Positions 17,954-28,115 are shown, numbered from the stretch's first letter. The stretch: DNA of 64,000 bases from Fimbriimonas sp. (GCA_031292555.1 JARLGV010000008.1:17636-81635), one strand, 5' to 3'. The notes: generated by a model from the letters alone, not told the origin. Translations and numbers: made by a program.

Positions 17954-19646
17954 TCCCATCAGAATGTGGCATTCGCAGGTGAAACCAGTGGAAATCAGCC
18001 ACGCCTCCCGCGCCGGATGGCTCCGGGCTGAAGTTGAACAACGCGAATCGGTTTGCCGTCCACGGTAGGCCGAGTCCCATCGAAAGCGTGTTGCCGATCG
18101 GGACGAAACGCCTGCCGTCAAGACTGTACGCGAAACTCGCTCGAAAGCCGTCGTCCGTCGCGGAAGCTCGGAACCATATGGATCGACTTGTGAATGCGTC
18201 GAGGATTGCGACCACCTTCCCGTCGTTCACCATCACGATGCTGCGTCGCCCCATCTCTTGGCGAACCGCCGCGTAGGCATAGGGGAATTCAAAGACCGCG
18301 AGGCCAGCGGTGTCCCCGTCCCTCAATCCGCTCACATCGAGTTGGGTTGTCGCCTCCGAACTTGGTCCTTGAACCCGTTGTGTGAGCGTGTTCCGGGCAT
18401 GAGTGAGGTCGTCTGCGACTCCTGCTCGAAGCCTCAAGTAACCGCGACGCTCCGTAAGCGACCAATTTGCAGGGTCGGGATTGTGATTCCACTGCCACTG
18501 AAGCCCCAACCGACGGGACTTGAATTCGTCCGAAGTCGCTGGTGTAACGGGCGGTTGAGCGACACCAGTGTTGGGCCTTGTTGAGGTCACGACACCCCTT
18601 CCTTCGCCTCGCTCGCCGAGCATCGGCCAACCGTCTACCCACTTGATCGGCACGAGCATAGGGACCCGTCCGATGGGACCCCTGTCTTGCATGATGACGA
18701 ACCACCAATCGCCGTTCTTTAACTGGACCATGCCGCCCTGGTGCAGACCGTTGGGAGGATAGGCGCGATCATCCTTGCAGATGCGTTTCCACTCGTAAGG
18801 GCCGGTGATTCTGTTCGAACGCAGGCATATCTGGAATCCCTCGGTACCGCCTCCAGGACACGTGATGTAATAGCGGCCGCCAATCTTGTACACGTGGGAG
18901 CCTTCGAGACCAAAGGGCGCGGAACCCCCTTTGATCCCGAGGTTACCGTTTGCGTCGAACCCGCCGGACCAGATTCTCACAGCCGGACGCTTCACCGAAA
19001 GGGCGTCGGCGGCAAGCTCGGTCACGTACAGGGTTCCTTGCCCATGAACGACGTAGACTCGGCCGTCATCGTCGAAAAACAACCCGGGATCGTATAGATA
19101 CTCGGGAAAGATCGTGCGTTTCCACGGCCCGGCAACGCTATTGGCAACGCACATCGAAAAGTGACCATGCGGCGTGCCCCATCCTTCCGGAGTGCAGAAC
19201 CCCAAGTAGAAGTGGCCCTTGTGGTAGCGGAGCGTCGTCGCCCAAGATCCGTTCAGATAAAGCTCTCCGCCCTTCATATCCCAGCGCGGGTCCTCCTCGT
19301 ATCGATCGATCGCATATCCCACCAAGGTCCAGTTCACGAGGTCTTTGGACTTCGCGATGGGACAGCCTGGGACGTAGTGCATCGACGTAGACGAAAGGAA
19401 AAAGTCGTCGCCGACTCGAATGACGTCTGGATCAGGCCAGTCTCCCCACATCAACGGGTTCGTGAATGTGCCATTTCCGTTGTCCGGGCACCAAGACCGC
19501 TGGCGAACTTGATCCACCGTCTCGGATCGGGCGGACGCTGACGGCGTCGCCAACGTGCACGTCGCGACTAGAATGCTCGCGAACAACAGGAGGAGCCGCG
19601 AGCGCTCAAGGATGTCGTCAAGCTCTCTGCGTATCCGACTTGCCAT
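17928..19646 (-). CDS. Glycoside hydrolase family 43 (beta-xylosidase/arabinofuranosidase-like)
   Basis: This secreted 572-residue enzyme has a signal sequence (LLLLFASILVATCTLATPSASA) and a five-bladed propeller with the GH43 signatures: 'WGDWPDPDVIRVGDDFF' carries the catalytic base Asp, 'DPGLFFDDDGRVYVVHG' the modulating Asp, and 'GLEGSHVYKIGGRYYI' the general acid Glu. Residues about 390-560 form the concanavalin-like C-terminal domain typical of GH43 xylosidases and arabinofuranosidases ('LGLQWQWNHNPDPANWSLTERRGYLRL'). It is the last gene of an apparent three-gene minus-strand operon with two unrecognised secreted proteins. The likely substrates are arabinoxylan or arabinan fragments, but the exact specificity cannot be read from motifs. 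Confidence 0.92.
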   Translation of the reverse strand: MASRIRRELDDILERSRLLLLFASILVATCTLATPSASARSETVDQVRQRSWCPDNGNGTFTNPLMWGDWPDPDVIRVGDDFFLSSTSMHYVPGCPIAKSKDLVNWTLVGYAIDRYEEDPRWDMKGGELYLNGSWATTLRYHKGHFYLGFCTPEGWGTPHGHFSMCVANSVAGPWKRTIFPEYLYDPGLFFDDDGRVYVVHGQGTLYVTELAADALSVKRPAVRIWSGGFDANGNLGIKGGSAPFGLEGSHVYKIGGRYYITCPGGGTEGFQICLRSNRITGPYEWKRICKDDRAYPPNGLHQGGMVQLKNGDWWFVIMQDRGPIGRVPMLVPIKWVDGWPMLGERGEGRGVVTSTRPNTGVAQPPVTPATSDEFKSRRLGLQWQWNHNPDPANWSLTERRGYLRLRAGVADDLTHARNTLTQRVQGPSSEATTQLDVSGLRDGDTAGLAVFEFPYAYAAVRQEMGRRSIVMVNDGKVVAILDAFTSRSIWFRASATDDGFRASFAYSLDGRRFVPIGNTLSMGLGLPWTANRFALFNFSPEPSGAGGVADFHWFHLRMPHSDGITPRSVGE

Positions 19647-19698
19647 TGCGCCGTCTTACCTCGTTCATGCTAAAGCCATTGTAAACCGGGCGGAACGC

Positions 19699-22104
19699 CT
19701 ATGAGCGTGACGATGAACCTAGCGAGGCGACGCGCGACTGGCTGCCCGCACCAACCCGGATGACTACCGTTTCGCCCGGCTTGACTTTACGCTTGGGCCA
19801 ATCGAGGAACGCAACCGATCTCTGAGGCTGCTTTGCTTGAACGCGGTTCTCGGCGAATATGGCGACATTTGCATCGAACTTCGTTGGATTGGTGATCTGC
19901 AGCTCTACGCCGTCGGCAGATCGGGAGAGCACTTTGGCCTTTACCGCGTCGAAGACGTACGCGCGATCGATGTCCGTTCGAACGTAAATGCCCGGGATTT
20001 CAAGCGCCATCATCGCGCCGTTGCATTCGGTCCAACCGTTTGAACCGTGATAGTTTGCGCCGCGGCTGTCTGCATCGCAATAGGTCAGACGTTCCGTTCC
20101 GCCTCCCCCGTAGAACGCCTCGTCATGGGCTCGGAGGATGTCGCGCAGAAGATCGGCGTACCGTGCGTCTCCGGTTGCGCGATAGATCTTTAGGAGGGGA
20201 TCGCCGGAACCCGTGCAGTAGCCTGGCGCCGAATGCTTGTTTTGGGTGCTGGCCCAGACTGCGCCCGCCAAACGGGTTCCCAACGCACCCAAGGCAGTGA
20301 ATTTCGGCAGTTCATAGTCGTAGGACACCGTCCAAGTCGCGGCGAGATTGGCCAATTGACGCGATTTGAGCAGCCAGGCCCTATCGCCCGTTACGTCGTA
20401 AAGAGCCATCAGCGCGGTGCAGAAACCAAAGGCGGTCTCGGAATCCGCGTTCTGAAGAATGTCGGCGCAACCGCCGGTCGTTTGGCCCCTCTTCACGAAA
20501 TCCCGCGTGTAATAGAAGGTAGCGGCTTCCTTGGCGATTTCAAGGTACTCCGGTTCGTGGAAGTACGTCGATGCCAGGGCAAGCCCGCTGATGAGCATGA
20601 CTCCTCCCGAGGTGTTGTACTCGGATACGTCACCGGTCTTGACGTTGACCATCTTGCCCCACTGTCCGTTCTTCTTCCATGTGGTAACCGCGGCTTCCGC
20701 GAGTTTCCTCATCGCGGTTTCCCACTCCGGTTTGATGGCTTTGCCGCGGCCTTGCGCCTTAAGAACTTGGAATTGCTTGATCATCCAGAACAGAACATCC
20801 CCGTGCGTACGGGTCAGATTCATGTCCTTCTTGGGCTCACGGAACGCCACGTCACCCTTATCATCGATCGCATAGTGGAACCAGCCAGAAGGCTCTTGCG
20901 CCTTTAGTCCGTAGTCAAAGGTCTGCGTGACTCGGTTGAGATGAGCTTGATCGCCGAGAGCGAGCATCGGGAAGGTGTTCATCCAACCGCTGATCCACCC
21001 AAACGCGATCCATGGACCGTTTTCGCATCGATAGAACGATACGTCCGGGGTAACGAGGAACCTCTGTTCGATCCGATCCACCATCCAGTTCAACGACTCG
21101 CTCGCCGGCAGCAAGAGCCGGGGATGGTTTGGGCCGGTGAGCGCCTTCCGAACCGTCATGAACTTCTCCAGGACGGCCGGAATGTCGGCAGCAGGGAAGT
21201 TATATACACGTAACTTGAGGGTAAAGACGCTGCCAGCCTTGAGCGGAATTCCGCGGTCTGGGCTTTTGCTGAAGCCGATGAACTCCGGTTTCTGCTCTCG
21301 AACTCCCGGTGCGCTTACTGCGACAGTGGCGCGTGTACGGTCGGTGGATTCCTCAACTGAGAAGGCGCTGTCCAGAATCTCCCCGTTCGATTTCCGAAGG
21401 AAGTCGCCTGCGCCGTTGCGTCCTGCTTGCTCGGCCAGCAAGATGAAGCCTCGCTTGGCCCTTTTGTCGAAGATGCACACGGCGGGAGTGGACGCGTTTG
21501 ACGCGTTCACCTCGAGCTTCGAGGGACTGCCTTTTTCAAGGGCGAGGCAGGGAACGCTGCCATGAGTTAGGGGTAGATCCTTTCGGTAATAATCCTGCGG
21601 GTCGAGGCCCTCGGCGTAACCGCGGTTCACGATGCGGTTACGATTTCCATTGTAAATGGACGCCGGAATCAACACGTAGTTGCCGGTGCTCCAGTCTTTG
21701 AAGTCGAAGGCTGCCGCGATGCCGGAAGACGGCGCCTCGCCTTCCTGAAGGGTCGCGGCGAGGGTCATATCCCGAGCATCGGCCGCGCCCACGACACGAT
21801 CGACGCCAACAGTCAGAGTCCACTTTGAGTTCGCAAACTCGAGTTTCCCTCCCGGCAGAGGACGGCTGGCCTGCAAATTCGACCCTTCATAACAGCACAC
21901 GACGGGGCGGAAATTCGCCCGTAGTTTCCCGAGAAAAGCGTCGACTGGAGCAACCGAAGGATCGTTGCGGTCCAGATTCGTGACGCCGTCGATAGGAAGC
22001 CACGTATGGGCCGAGGCATCGCCGGAGGGGCCAACAAGGGGCGCACTCATGTTTGGCATAAACATTGTTACTGCCATAAGAGATTTTGAAAGAAGGGTAT
22101 TCAA
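19699..22104 (-). CDS. Large secreted protein with alpha/alpha-toroid (six-hairpin-like) domain
   Basis: This 801-residue protein is not assigned to a family. It starts at TTG 22104, supported by AGGAG six bases upstream, and has a weak signal sequence. Residues about 50-350 are beta-rich; residues 360-690 contain repeated helical hairpins ('WIAFGWISGWMNTFPMLAL', 'HGDVLFWMIKQFQ', 'GGVMLISGLALASTYF', 'ETAFGFCTALMALYDVTGD') like the six-hairpin glycosidase or lyase superfamily. 'GWTECNGAMMALEIPGIYVRTD' near 690 resembles the end of the toroid in GH127-like enzymes, and a beta-sandwich follows. It lies between the GH43 gene and another unknown glycosidase-like gene, so a carbohydrate-active role is likely. 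Confidence 0.7.
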   Translation of the reverse strand: MNTLLSKSLMAVTMFMPNMSAPLVGPSGDASAHTWLPIDGVTNLDRNDPSVAPVDAFLGKLRANFRPVVCCYEGSNLQASRPLPGGKLEFANSKWTLTVGVDRVVGAADARDMTLAATLQEGEAPSSGIAAAFDFKDWSTGNYVLIPASIYNGNRNRIVNRGYAEGLDPQDYYRKDLPLTHGSVPCLALEKGSPSKLEVNASNASTPAVCIFDKRAKRGFILLAEQAGRNGAGDFLRKSNGEILDSAFSVEESTDRTRATVAVSAPGVREQKPEFIGFSKSPDRGIPLKAGSVFTLKLRVYNFPAADIPAVLEKFMTVRKALTGPNHPRLLLPASESLNWMVDRIEQRFLVTPDVSFYRCENGPWIAFGWISGWMNTFPMLALGDQAHLNRVTQTFDYGLKAQEPSGWFHYAIDDKGDVAFREPKKDMNLTRTHGDVLFWMIKQFQVLKAQGRGKAIKPEWETAMRKLAEAAVTTWKKNGQWGKMVNVKTGDVSEYNTSGGVMLISGLALASTYFHEPEYLEIAKEAATFYYTRDFVKRGQTTGGCADILQNADSETAFGFCTALMALYDVTGDRAWLLKSRQLANLAATWTVSYDYELPKFTALGALGTRLAGAVWASTQNKHSAPGYCTGSGDPLLKIYRATGDARYADLLRDILRAHDEAFYGGGGTERLTYCDADSRGANYHGSNGWTECNGAMMALEIPGIYVRTDIDRAYVFDAVKAKVLSRSADGVELQITNPTKFDANVAIFAENRVQAKQPQRSVAFLDWPKRKVKPGETVVIRVGAGSQSRVASLGSSSRS

Positions 22105-22125
22105 TGGACTCCTGTTTGGTTCTGG

Positions 22126-24642
22126 TTAGCCATGGATCTTTACGGACTTGCCCGCCAGCCAGACCGTGAGTTCGAAACCAACATCCGCGTTCGTCAAGGG
22201 ACGGACTTCAATTGTGGATTTTCCCCGTGGGAGTCGCGCTGGATGGGAGATGCTCAGCTCGTTGAGCTTCTTGCGATTCTTGTCGGCATGATAGACATCG
22301 CTTCCTTTGCCGATGACGAACTGGCCGGCTTCCACGTGCTCCTTGCACTCGATCGTGAGACCGTCCGGCAACAGGATGTCGCAGCCGTCGACCGGGGAGG
22401 CAAACTGGATCGAAAACTGTAGAGGCTGGGCATCGAAGGTGTTGTTAAGGGTGATCGCCTTACCAACTGCGCCTGCCTTGTCGGCGACTCGAACCTCTTT
22501 GATCGGGACGAGCGAATAGGAACGCCGGCCGGTCCGCTCCAAGTGGAACTTATAGTCGAGGTCTCGAAGCCTTGCTTTGATCTTCCGGGTGAAGATCCCG
22601 GACTCTCGCGCGTCCTCCCAAGTGCGGATCGCCTTGAATATCTCCTGCTTTTCGCCGCAACGTTCGACGGCGTCTTCGCTCAACCCGAGAACGAACGTGC
22701 CGTCCCATCCAATCGCTTTTGACTGGAGATTCTCGGCGTCGTATACCGACCAGTCGCTGTGTAGGTTCTGCCCGCCGAGGGTCACCGGAAAGTAGCTGTT
22801 CCCGAAGCCATTGCGAATGTCCTTTCCCTCGATACCCCAATGGTTGAGGATGGGATCGAAGGAGTTGTTGCCGCCGCCTACGTCGCACACGCTCATGTAC
22901 TCCCATCCGCCGGCGAAGACGCACGAGCCCATCACTCGCGGAGCAAGTCCCCCGGTTAGTTTGGCGTACGTATCGAAGAACCGGCGAAAGAATCGGCGAA
23001 CTCCGAAGTAGCCCTGGTTTTGGTAGAGAGTGCTCTCTAGCCCGTCGAAATCGACATATCGCATGCCATTCTCGCTCATCGCCGCTGCGTAGTAGTCGGC
23101 GTATTTGAGCATCAGTTCCAAATCCGGGCAGAAGCCGTCGTAGCAGTTCATCTGGAGCTTTGCGACTTCGTCGTTCGCATGATGCGCCTGCGCTTGCGTG
23201 CCATCGAAACCGCGTTTGACTCCCTTGAGCGTGTAAGGTGCGGTTTCACTGATCCCATCGTAGTGGATCAATTCGGTTCCGATGCGAACGGTATTGGAAC
23301 CGTCTCTCATGGGCCATGTTCCGTCTTCCATCAGATACGAGGGGTCGGTGATGGTTACGGCGGCGTCCGTGGGTGAAACGTCATCCGCCAATTTCGTTCG
23401 CAGCACGGGTTGCAGATGTGCGCTCGCGTTCGGCGTGACGTCGGTGCACCTGCCCGGCTGAAGGAAGAGGCAGAGCGTATGTAAGCCGTATTTGATGCCA
23501 TGGGCGTTCGTTTGATCGGTGAACTGACGGTAAGTCAGCTCTTTCCCGCCCGAAAACCCGACCCGGTTCCCCAGCCAGTGATCGGCAGGGTTTGCATAGT
23601 ATTCGCCTTGGCCCTCGTCATGCACGGATTTCAATCCGAGCGCATCGGCGTATTCGATCAGTTTGTCGTGCCGACCGTACCAACTGATGCTCGGCTTCAG
23701 ACCGGAGAGGTCGTGAATCCACTTGCCATCGATCATCGGGTGCGGCAAGCCTTCCGCCAACTCGATGTTCTCGATGGTCGACAATCCTGCTTTGTCTGGG
23801 CAGGAATAGAGGGCGATCGCCGAACCGATGTAGTCTGCGTTAACAGGGTCGGTGACCTGATGCCGAGGTCTTGATCCTTTGAAACCGGGCAACAGCGAAT
23901 ACACAAAGGTGTACGACTTTCTACGATCTCGGGAGTGATAGGTCAAAGAGGACCCGAACTCAGGCTCCAACACAGCGGCGGTACCGCACGTCATCTGGAA
24001 GTACTCTTCCGGGTGCGAATAGAAGGCGACGTCGTTTACTCCGTCTCCTCCAATGTTGAACCACTGGCCCTCTTTGTATTGGGGCGGCAGGGGGACGTTT
24101 TTCGGATCCGGCGAGTGAACGTAATAGCGCATCCCGTAGCACTCGCCAGGTATGGCCGGCCCAGCGATCGTGTTATCGTCGAGGCCGACCATCCCGATCG
24201 CCCAGTCGTCGTTCCTAACGACCCCGATCAAGTCGCCGATGAGCTTTGATATGGCCGTGTGAACCGGTCCCCAGACGACGTCGTCGACCGCGTCGCGGTT
24301 TGTGAGCGACACGAGTTGGAAACGGAAGTAGCGATCTTTGGCAACCGCTCTCACGATGGCGACCGAGCCTTGAGGGTATCCGAGCTGGATGATTCCCGTT
24401 TTGGCGTCGTATACAGCCGACGTCGGAGAAACGAGCTGGTCCCTGATGTTGAGGCTGAGAAGGGGCGACGAATGGCCGGTTGGGCTGTACTCGCTTCCGG
24501 ATCGTCGCGCAACGATGGAATCGATGAAACCCTTGCCGTCAAGCTGGATCCGGCAGTCGCGAGTTTGCAACCGGATCGGAGAAGCGCCGGACGCCATTCC
24601 GAAGCTTCCGAGAATCGCCAGGGCATAAACTAACCGGTGCAT
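22126..24642 (-). CDS. Large secreted putative glycosidase of unknown family
   Basis: This 838-residue protein starts at the ATG at 24642 (MHRLVYALAILGSFGMASGASP, a good signal peptide); an upstream frame is rejected. An N-terminal beta-sandwich ('CRIQLDGKGFIDSIVARRSGSEY') precedes a region with (beta/alpha)8-like elements: 'HGIKYGLHTLCLFLQPG', 'MRYVDFDGLESTLYQNQGYFG', 'YMSVCDVGGGN'. The Asp residues in YVDFDGLE are plausible catalytic residues. A C-terminal beta-domain ends near residue 838. I do not recognise the family. It is the first gene of the unit with the toroid protein (21-base gap) and GH43, which suggests joint attack on one polysaccharide. Confidence 0.7.
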   Translation of the reverse strand: MHRLVYALAILGSFGMASGASPIRLQTRDCRIQLDGKGFIDSIVARRSGSEYSPTGHSSPLLSLNIRDQLVSPTSAVYDAKTGIIQLGYPQGSVAIVRAVAKDRYFRFQLVSLTNRDAVDDVVWGPVHTAISKLIGDLIGVVRNDDWAIGMVGLDDNTIAGPAIPGECYGMRYYVHSPDPKNVPLPPQYKEGQWFNIGGDGVNDVAFYSHPEEYFQMTCGTAAVLEPEFGSSLTYHSRDRRKSYTFVYSLLPGFKGSRPRHQVTDPVNADYIGSAIALYSCPDKAGLSTIENIELAEGLPHPMIDGKWIHDLSGLKPSISWYGRHDKLIEYADALGLKSVHDEGQGEYYANPADHWLGNRVGFSGGKELTYRQFTDQTNAHGIKYGLHTLCLFLQPGRCTDVTPNASAHLQPVLRTKLADDVSPTDAAVTITDPSYLMEDGTWPMRDGSNTVRIGTELIHYDGISETAPYTLKGVKRGFDGTQAQAHHANDEVAKLQMNCYDGFCPDLELMLKYADYYAAAMSENGMRYVDFDGLESTLYQNQGYFGVRRFFRRFFDTYAKLTGGLAPRVMGSCVFAGGWEYMSVCDVGGGNNSFDPILNHWGIEGKDIRNGFGNSYFPVTLGGQNLHSDWSVYDAENLQSKAIGWDGTFVLGLSEDAVERCGEKQEIFKAIRTWEDARESGIFTRKIKARLRDLDYKFHLERTGRRSYSLVPIKEVRVADKAGAVGKAITLNNTFDAQPLQFSIQFASPVDGCDILLPDGLTIECKEHVEAGQFVIGKGSDVYHADKNRKKLNELSISHPARLPRGKSTIEVRPLTNADVGFELTVWLAGKSVKIHG

Positions 24643-25106
24643 TAAAGTTCCATCACTAATCAAGAAGATAGCGAGCCCCTCCGGGTTCTTACTCGAGGCA
24701 GAAGGCACGCTCTAGTAGCGCTGAGTCCGGAGAATTACTCAATCATTCTGGCTGCCACGAAGTAACATCGCAAGGAACGAACGCTCGGGTTAATCGGTGT
24801 TTTTGGTTAGGGTTTATTGGCGATCTTGGTTTTCCCACTTGCACTGCCCGCAAATCTCGCGTCCTGGCGTATCCGATCCCTGAGAAGCGAAGGGCACGAG
24901 GCGGCGCCTGATCGCCCTTATGCCGTTACTCATGAGATTCCGCTAGCGACCAAGTGATTCGTCGGGATCACGTCAGCCCATCAAACAAATGCGACGGGGT
25001 CCCAAAGAACCTCGTAGTAAGTCAGTCGGTCATGAGTCGGAAGATCTGGGAGATATCGGGTGAGGCAACACGCAGGTTGGGGCCTTGTCCGCAAGGTAGT
25101 CCTTCG
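24643..25106. other. Intergenic region upstream of the glycosidase operon
   Basis: This stretch of 464 bases lies between the 3' end of a pseudopilin gene and the start of the three-gene glycosidase operon, all on the minus strand, and must hold the operon's promoter. A short run GTTTTTGGTTAGGGTTTATTGG around 24800 is AT-richer than its surroundings. I found no second lipoprotein gene after the pseudopilin, no LacI-type palindrome and no convincing terminator. Confidence 0.4.
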
Positions 25107-25988
25107 CTAGTTCGGGCTCCAAGACTTGCCCCAGAGGGGCCATAAGTTCCGAGCGTCCATTTGCGAACAGTAATCCGCAATCGTAGGGTATTTGAAATGG
25201 TCGACGAAGGATGCCAGTCCTATCTTCCCGGCATGGCCATCACCGTATCCGATGGGGATCTTCGCCCCTGCGTGGGTGTAACTCGTCTCGTAAACGAGGT
25301 TCTCCCAGGTGAACCTCGATTGCTCCTGGTGAGCGCCAAAGTACGGCCACGATGCCTGAACGCTTCTAAAGTTCATCCAGCCATAAATCCCGAAGGTTGT
25401 CGGAGTGGTCGCCATCCGTTGCGAGATGCCGTCGATGCTGGAGAGGCTGCGCGGTCCCCATACGGAGGCCCATGGATTGCTGCATCCGGTCCCGTTATAG
25501 GCGAAAGCGTATCCCGTTAGGTTGATTCCGGTGGGAACAATCCAAGATTGCGCATATCCGTAGCTACTGTAGGCAGGATTTCTCCACAAGCCGTCTTGAT
25601 CGGGAGTCGGACGATTCCGAGTCGGATCCCAGAAGATATCGAAATTCCTAGTGTAGGGTTGAACCAAGCCCACCCAAGTTCCGTTAATGTCGCGATAGCT
25701 TCCTGTGTACACGTTCGCGACCAAGTCGTCGTAGTCGCTTGAATACATCGGCAATGCCAAGTTGATTTGCTTGAAGCTTGAAATGCTGGCGGTTTCCTTG
25801 GCGGCTGCCTTCGCGTTGCCAAGGACGGGAAAGAGAACTGCGGCCAATAGGGAGATAATTGTCGTCACGACCAAGACTTCGAGCAAAGTGAAGCCTCGAT
25901 TAGTAACCTTCTTGAGGTCGGGCTGGCGAGCCCACTCCCGTCTTGCGCGCCTGTCAGGCAATCCTCGCCATTCAGGATTCCAACCCAT
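25107..25988 (-). CDS. Prepilin-type pseudopilin (paralogue 2)
   Basis: This 293-residue protein has the prepilin motif 'NRGFTLLEVLVVTTIISLLAAVLFPVLGNAK', with Gly at the cleavage site but an unusually long 31-residue leader, since no nearer start codon is seen. The C-terminal 200 residues are very similar to the pseudopilin at 28362-29198 ('PTTFGIYGWMNFRSVQASW', 'IPIGYGDGHAGKIG', 'MDARNLWPLWGKSW'), whereas the N-terminal helices are more diverged. It is transcribed away from the second TPR-sulfotransferase. No lipoprotein gene follows it, unlike the other two pseudopilins. Confidence 0.88.
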   Translation of the reverse strand: MGWNPEWRGLPDRRARREWARQPDLKKVTNRGFTLLEVLVVTTIISLLAAVLFPVLGNAKAAAKETASISSFKQINLALPMYSSDYDDLVANVYTGSYRDINGTWVGLVQPYTRNFDIFWDPTRNRPTPDQDGLWRNPAYSSYGYAQSWIVPTGINLTGYAFAYNGTGCSNPWASVWGPRSLSSIDGISQRMATTPTTFGIYGWMNFRSVQASWPYFGAHQEQSRFTWENLVYETSYTHAGAKIPIGYGDGHAGKIGLASFVDHFKYPTIADYCSQMDARNLWPLWGKSWSPN

Positions 25989-26129
25989 GCCCTATTGTAC
26001 GATTAGATGTCTACACAACCAGTTAAGATAGAGCCAAAAGTGTCAAAATAGATGCTCGAACGGTATCGATCCGCTGGATGATATTTGGCCCAGTCGGCTC
26101 TCGGTCCACTAGATTCCATATTGGACGGC

Positions 26130-28103
26130 ATGGATAAGGGGAAAGAACTAGCCGAAGGTCTTCGCGAGCGCCTCGACGAGGCACGCGACCTCCTATCGAA
26201 GGGGAAAGTATCGGCCGCTGAGCGTAGACTCACTTCTTTGACATCAATGTATCCGGATAGTGCCGACTGTTGGACCCTTCTTGCAAAGGCCCGTCTGGGC
26301 CTGAATCGCACGGACTCTGCCAGGCAGGCATTTACCACCGCCATGCTTGTTGAACCGAATCGCAATGAAGCGCCGCTATTGCTCTTCGCCCTCTTGCTGG
26401 AGCTTGAACATTTCGAAGAAGCGGAAGTAGTCATCAAGAGCGCGATTACTAGGTCTCCTAAGGACGTGGAAGCTATGACGGCCTATGCCAAACTACGCTG
26501 TCATCAAAAGCAGTTTGACGAAGCTGTGAGTATTTCCCGAGCGGTGCTGGCAATCGACCCAGGCTATATACAAGCATGGACCACGCTAGGCCTCTCGCTG
26601 TTTGGCTGCGAAGATTTTGAGCAAGCAATCGGCGCTTTCCGGACCGTCTCCGGTCGGTTACCGGAGAATGCCTCTGCACATCGGCAGTTGGGTGCCGCGC
26701 TATCCTGTGCCGGGTATTTCGATGAGGCCGCCGATCAATTGGAGCGGTCCGTCAAACTAGACCCACATTGTCAGAACGGCGTTTTGGAACTTGTCCGGCA
26801 CTATGGCCGAGTCGGCGATTGGCAGAATGCGCGTCGCGTTGCTCAACAAGGGCTTGAGTTCCTGCCGGACACCGTGGTTATCCAGCAGTGTCTTAAGGCG
26901 ATCGAGGACCGAATCGACGCCAACTCGCCCGATCCAACGGAGGACGCTAGGCTCGCCATGGCTTGGGACGAGCTTCAGGAGTACGGTGTCCTGCTTCAGC
27001 GACAGGGTCGATTCGACGATTCGGTACGAATCCTGCAAGATAGTCTGAGGATGGAACCTAATCAGGGCATGGGTTACTATCGCTTAACTGAGGCGAAGTG
27101 TTTCGAACTGAACGGGCTGCCGCTAGCAAATCATATGCTACCCGTGTATCAGCAAGATAACCTTGTTCCGGAAGGACGTATCTTTTTGTGCTTTGCCCTT
27201 GGAAAGACATACGACAAGGAACGTGAATATGAGCGGGCGATGCGCTACTTCGAAGAAGGAAATGACCTTTTCTACGGCCTCCTCCGTCGAAGCCAGAAAT
27301 TCTTCGATGCAGAGACTCATCAGTCTTATATCGAGAGTATCAAGCAACTCTATTCGCGTGATCTTCTTGACTCTTTACGAGGATTTGGATCGAAAGAGAA
27401 CGCGCCGATCTTCATTATCGGCATGATTCGGTCTGGAACGACATTACTCGATCAAATCGTATCAAGCCATTCTCATGTGAGAGCATCCGGCGAACAGGAG
27501 TTTTGGAAGGAGTCTGGAATTCAGGTCCTTAACAAGTGGTTCAATCTCGGACCCGACCGTCGGGATCTAAGCCGCCTCGCTGAGGAGTATCTGTTCGTCC
27601 TTCGAACGGCCTCGGGAGAGTCTCCGCGCATCACCGACAAAATGCCGCTCAACTATGAGCATGCCGGGCTCATTCACTTGGCATTTCCTAACGCCCGCTT
27701 TCTGCACATTCGCCGTAATCCGATCGACACTTGTCTCTCCATATACATGACATTGTTTGGAAGCGGGCCTCCCTGGACCTATAATCGTGCGAATATCGTG
27801 GCCTTCTATCGGGGATATCTCAGTTTTATGGAGCACTGGAGGGAGGCTATTCCCAGCGACCGCCTATTGGAGATAGATTACGAAGAGTTGGTAACCAAGC
27901 CCGAGGAGACGTCGCGGCAGATCCTGGGATTCTGTGATCTCGACTGGGAAGATCAATGCCTTCGTCATGAGGCGAATCCCGGGTTTGTGAAGACGCCGAG
28001 CCGGTGGCAAGCCCGACAGCCCATGTACGGCAGTTCCATCGACCGATGGAAACGGTATGAGCCTTGGCTCGGCGAATTGTTAGCGTTGAAAGATCTCTAC
28101 TAG
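26130..28103 (+). CDS. TPR-sulfotransferase (paralogue B)
   Basis: This protein of about 657 residues is a paralogue of the one at 16082. The ATG at 26130 is preferred to an in-frame TTG at 26085 because MDKGKELAEGLRERLDEARDLL aligns with the start of paralogue A. TPR hairpins fill residues 1-390 ('AVSISRAVLAIDPGYIQAWTTLG', 'SAHRQLGAALSCAGYFDEAADQL'). The sulfotransferase domain has 'IGMIRSGTTLLDQI' near 430, 'RASGEQEFW' with the putative catalytic Glu, and 'LHIRRNPIDTCLS' near 524. It is flanked on both sides by closely related pseudopilin genes, divergent on the left and convergent on the right. The natural acceptor is unknown; the pilins are candidates. Confidence 0.88.
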   Translation: MDKGKELAEGLRERLDEARDLLSKGKVSAAERRLTSLTSMYPDSADCWTLLAKARLGLNRTDSARQAFTTAMLVEPNRNEAPLLLFALLLELEHFEEAEVVIKSAITRSPKDVEAMTAYAKLRCHQKQFDEAVSISRAVLAIDPGYIQAWTTLGLSLFGCEDFEQAIGAFRTVSGRLPENASAHRQLGAALSCAGYFDEAADQLERSVKLDPHCQNGVLELVRHYGRVGDWQNARRVAQQGLEFLPDTVVIQQCLKAIEDRIDANSPDPTEDARLAMAWDELQEYGVLLQRQGRFDDSVRILQDSLRMEPNQGMGYYRLTEAKCFELNGLPLANHMLPVYQQDNLVPEGRIFLCFALGKTYDKEREYERAMRYFEEGNDLFYGLLRRSQKFFDAETHQSYIESIKQLYSRDLLDSLRGFGSKENAPIFIIGMIRSGTTLLDQIVSSHSHVRASGEQEFWKESGIQVLNKWFNLGPDRRDLSRLAEEYLFVLRTASGESPRITDKMPLNYEHAGLIHLAFPNARFLHIRRNPIDTCLSIYMTLFGSGPPWTYNRANIVAFYRGYLSFMEHWREAIPSDRLLEIDYEELVTKPEETSRQILGFCDLDWEDQCLRHEANPGFVKTPSRWQARQPMYGSSIDRWKRYEPWLGELLALKDLY

Positions 28104-28115
28104 CGGAAACGAATA

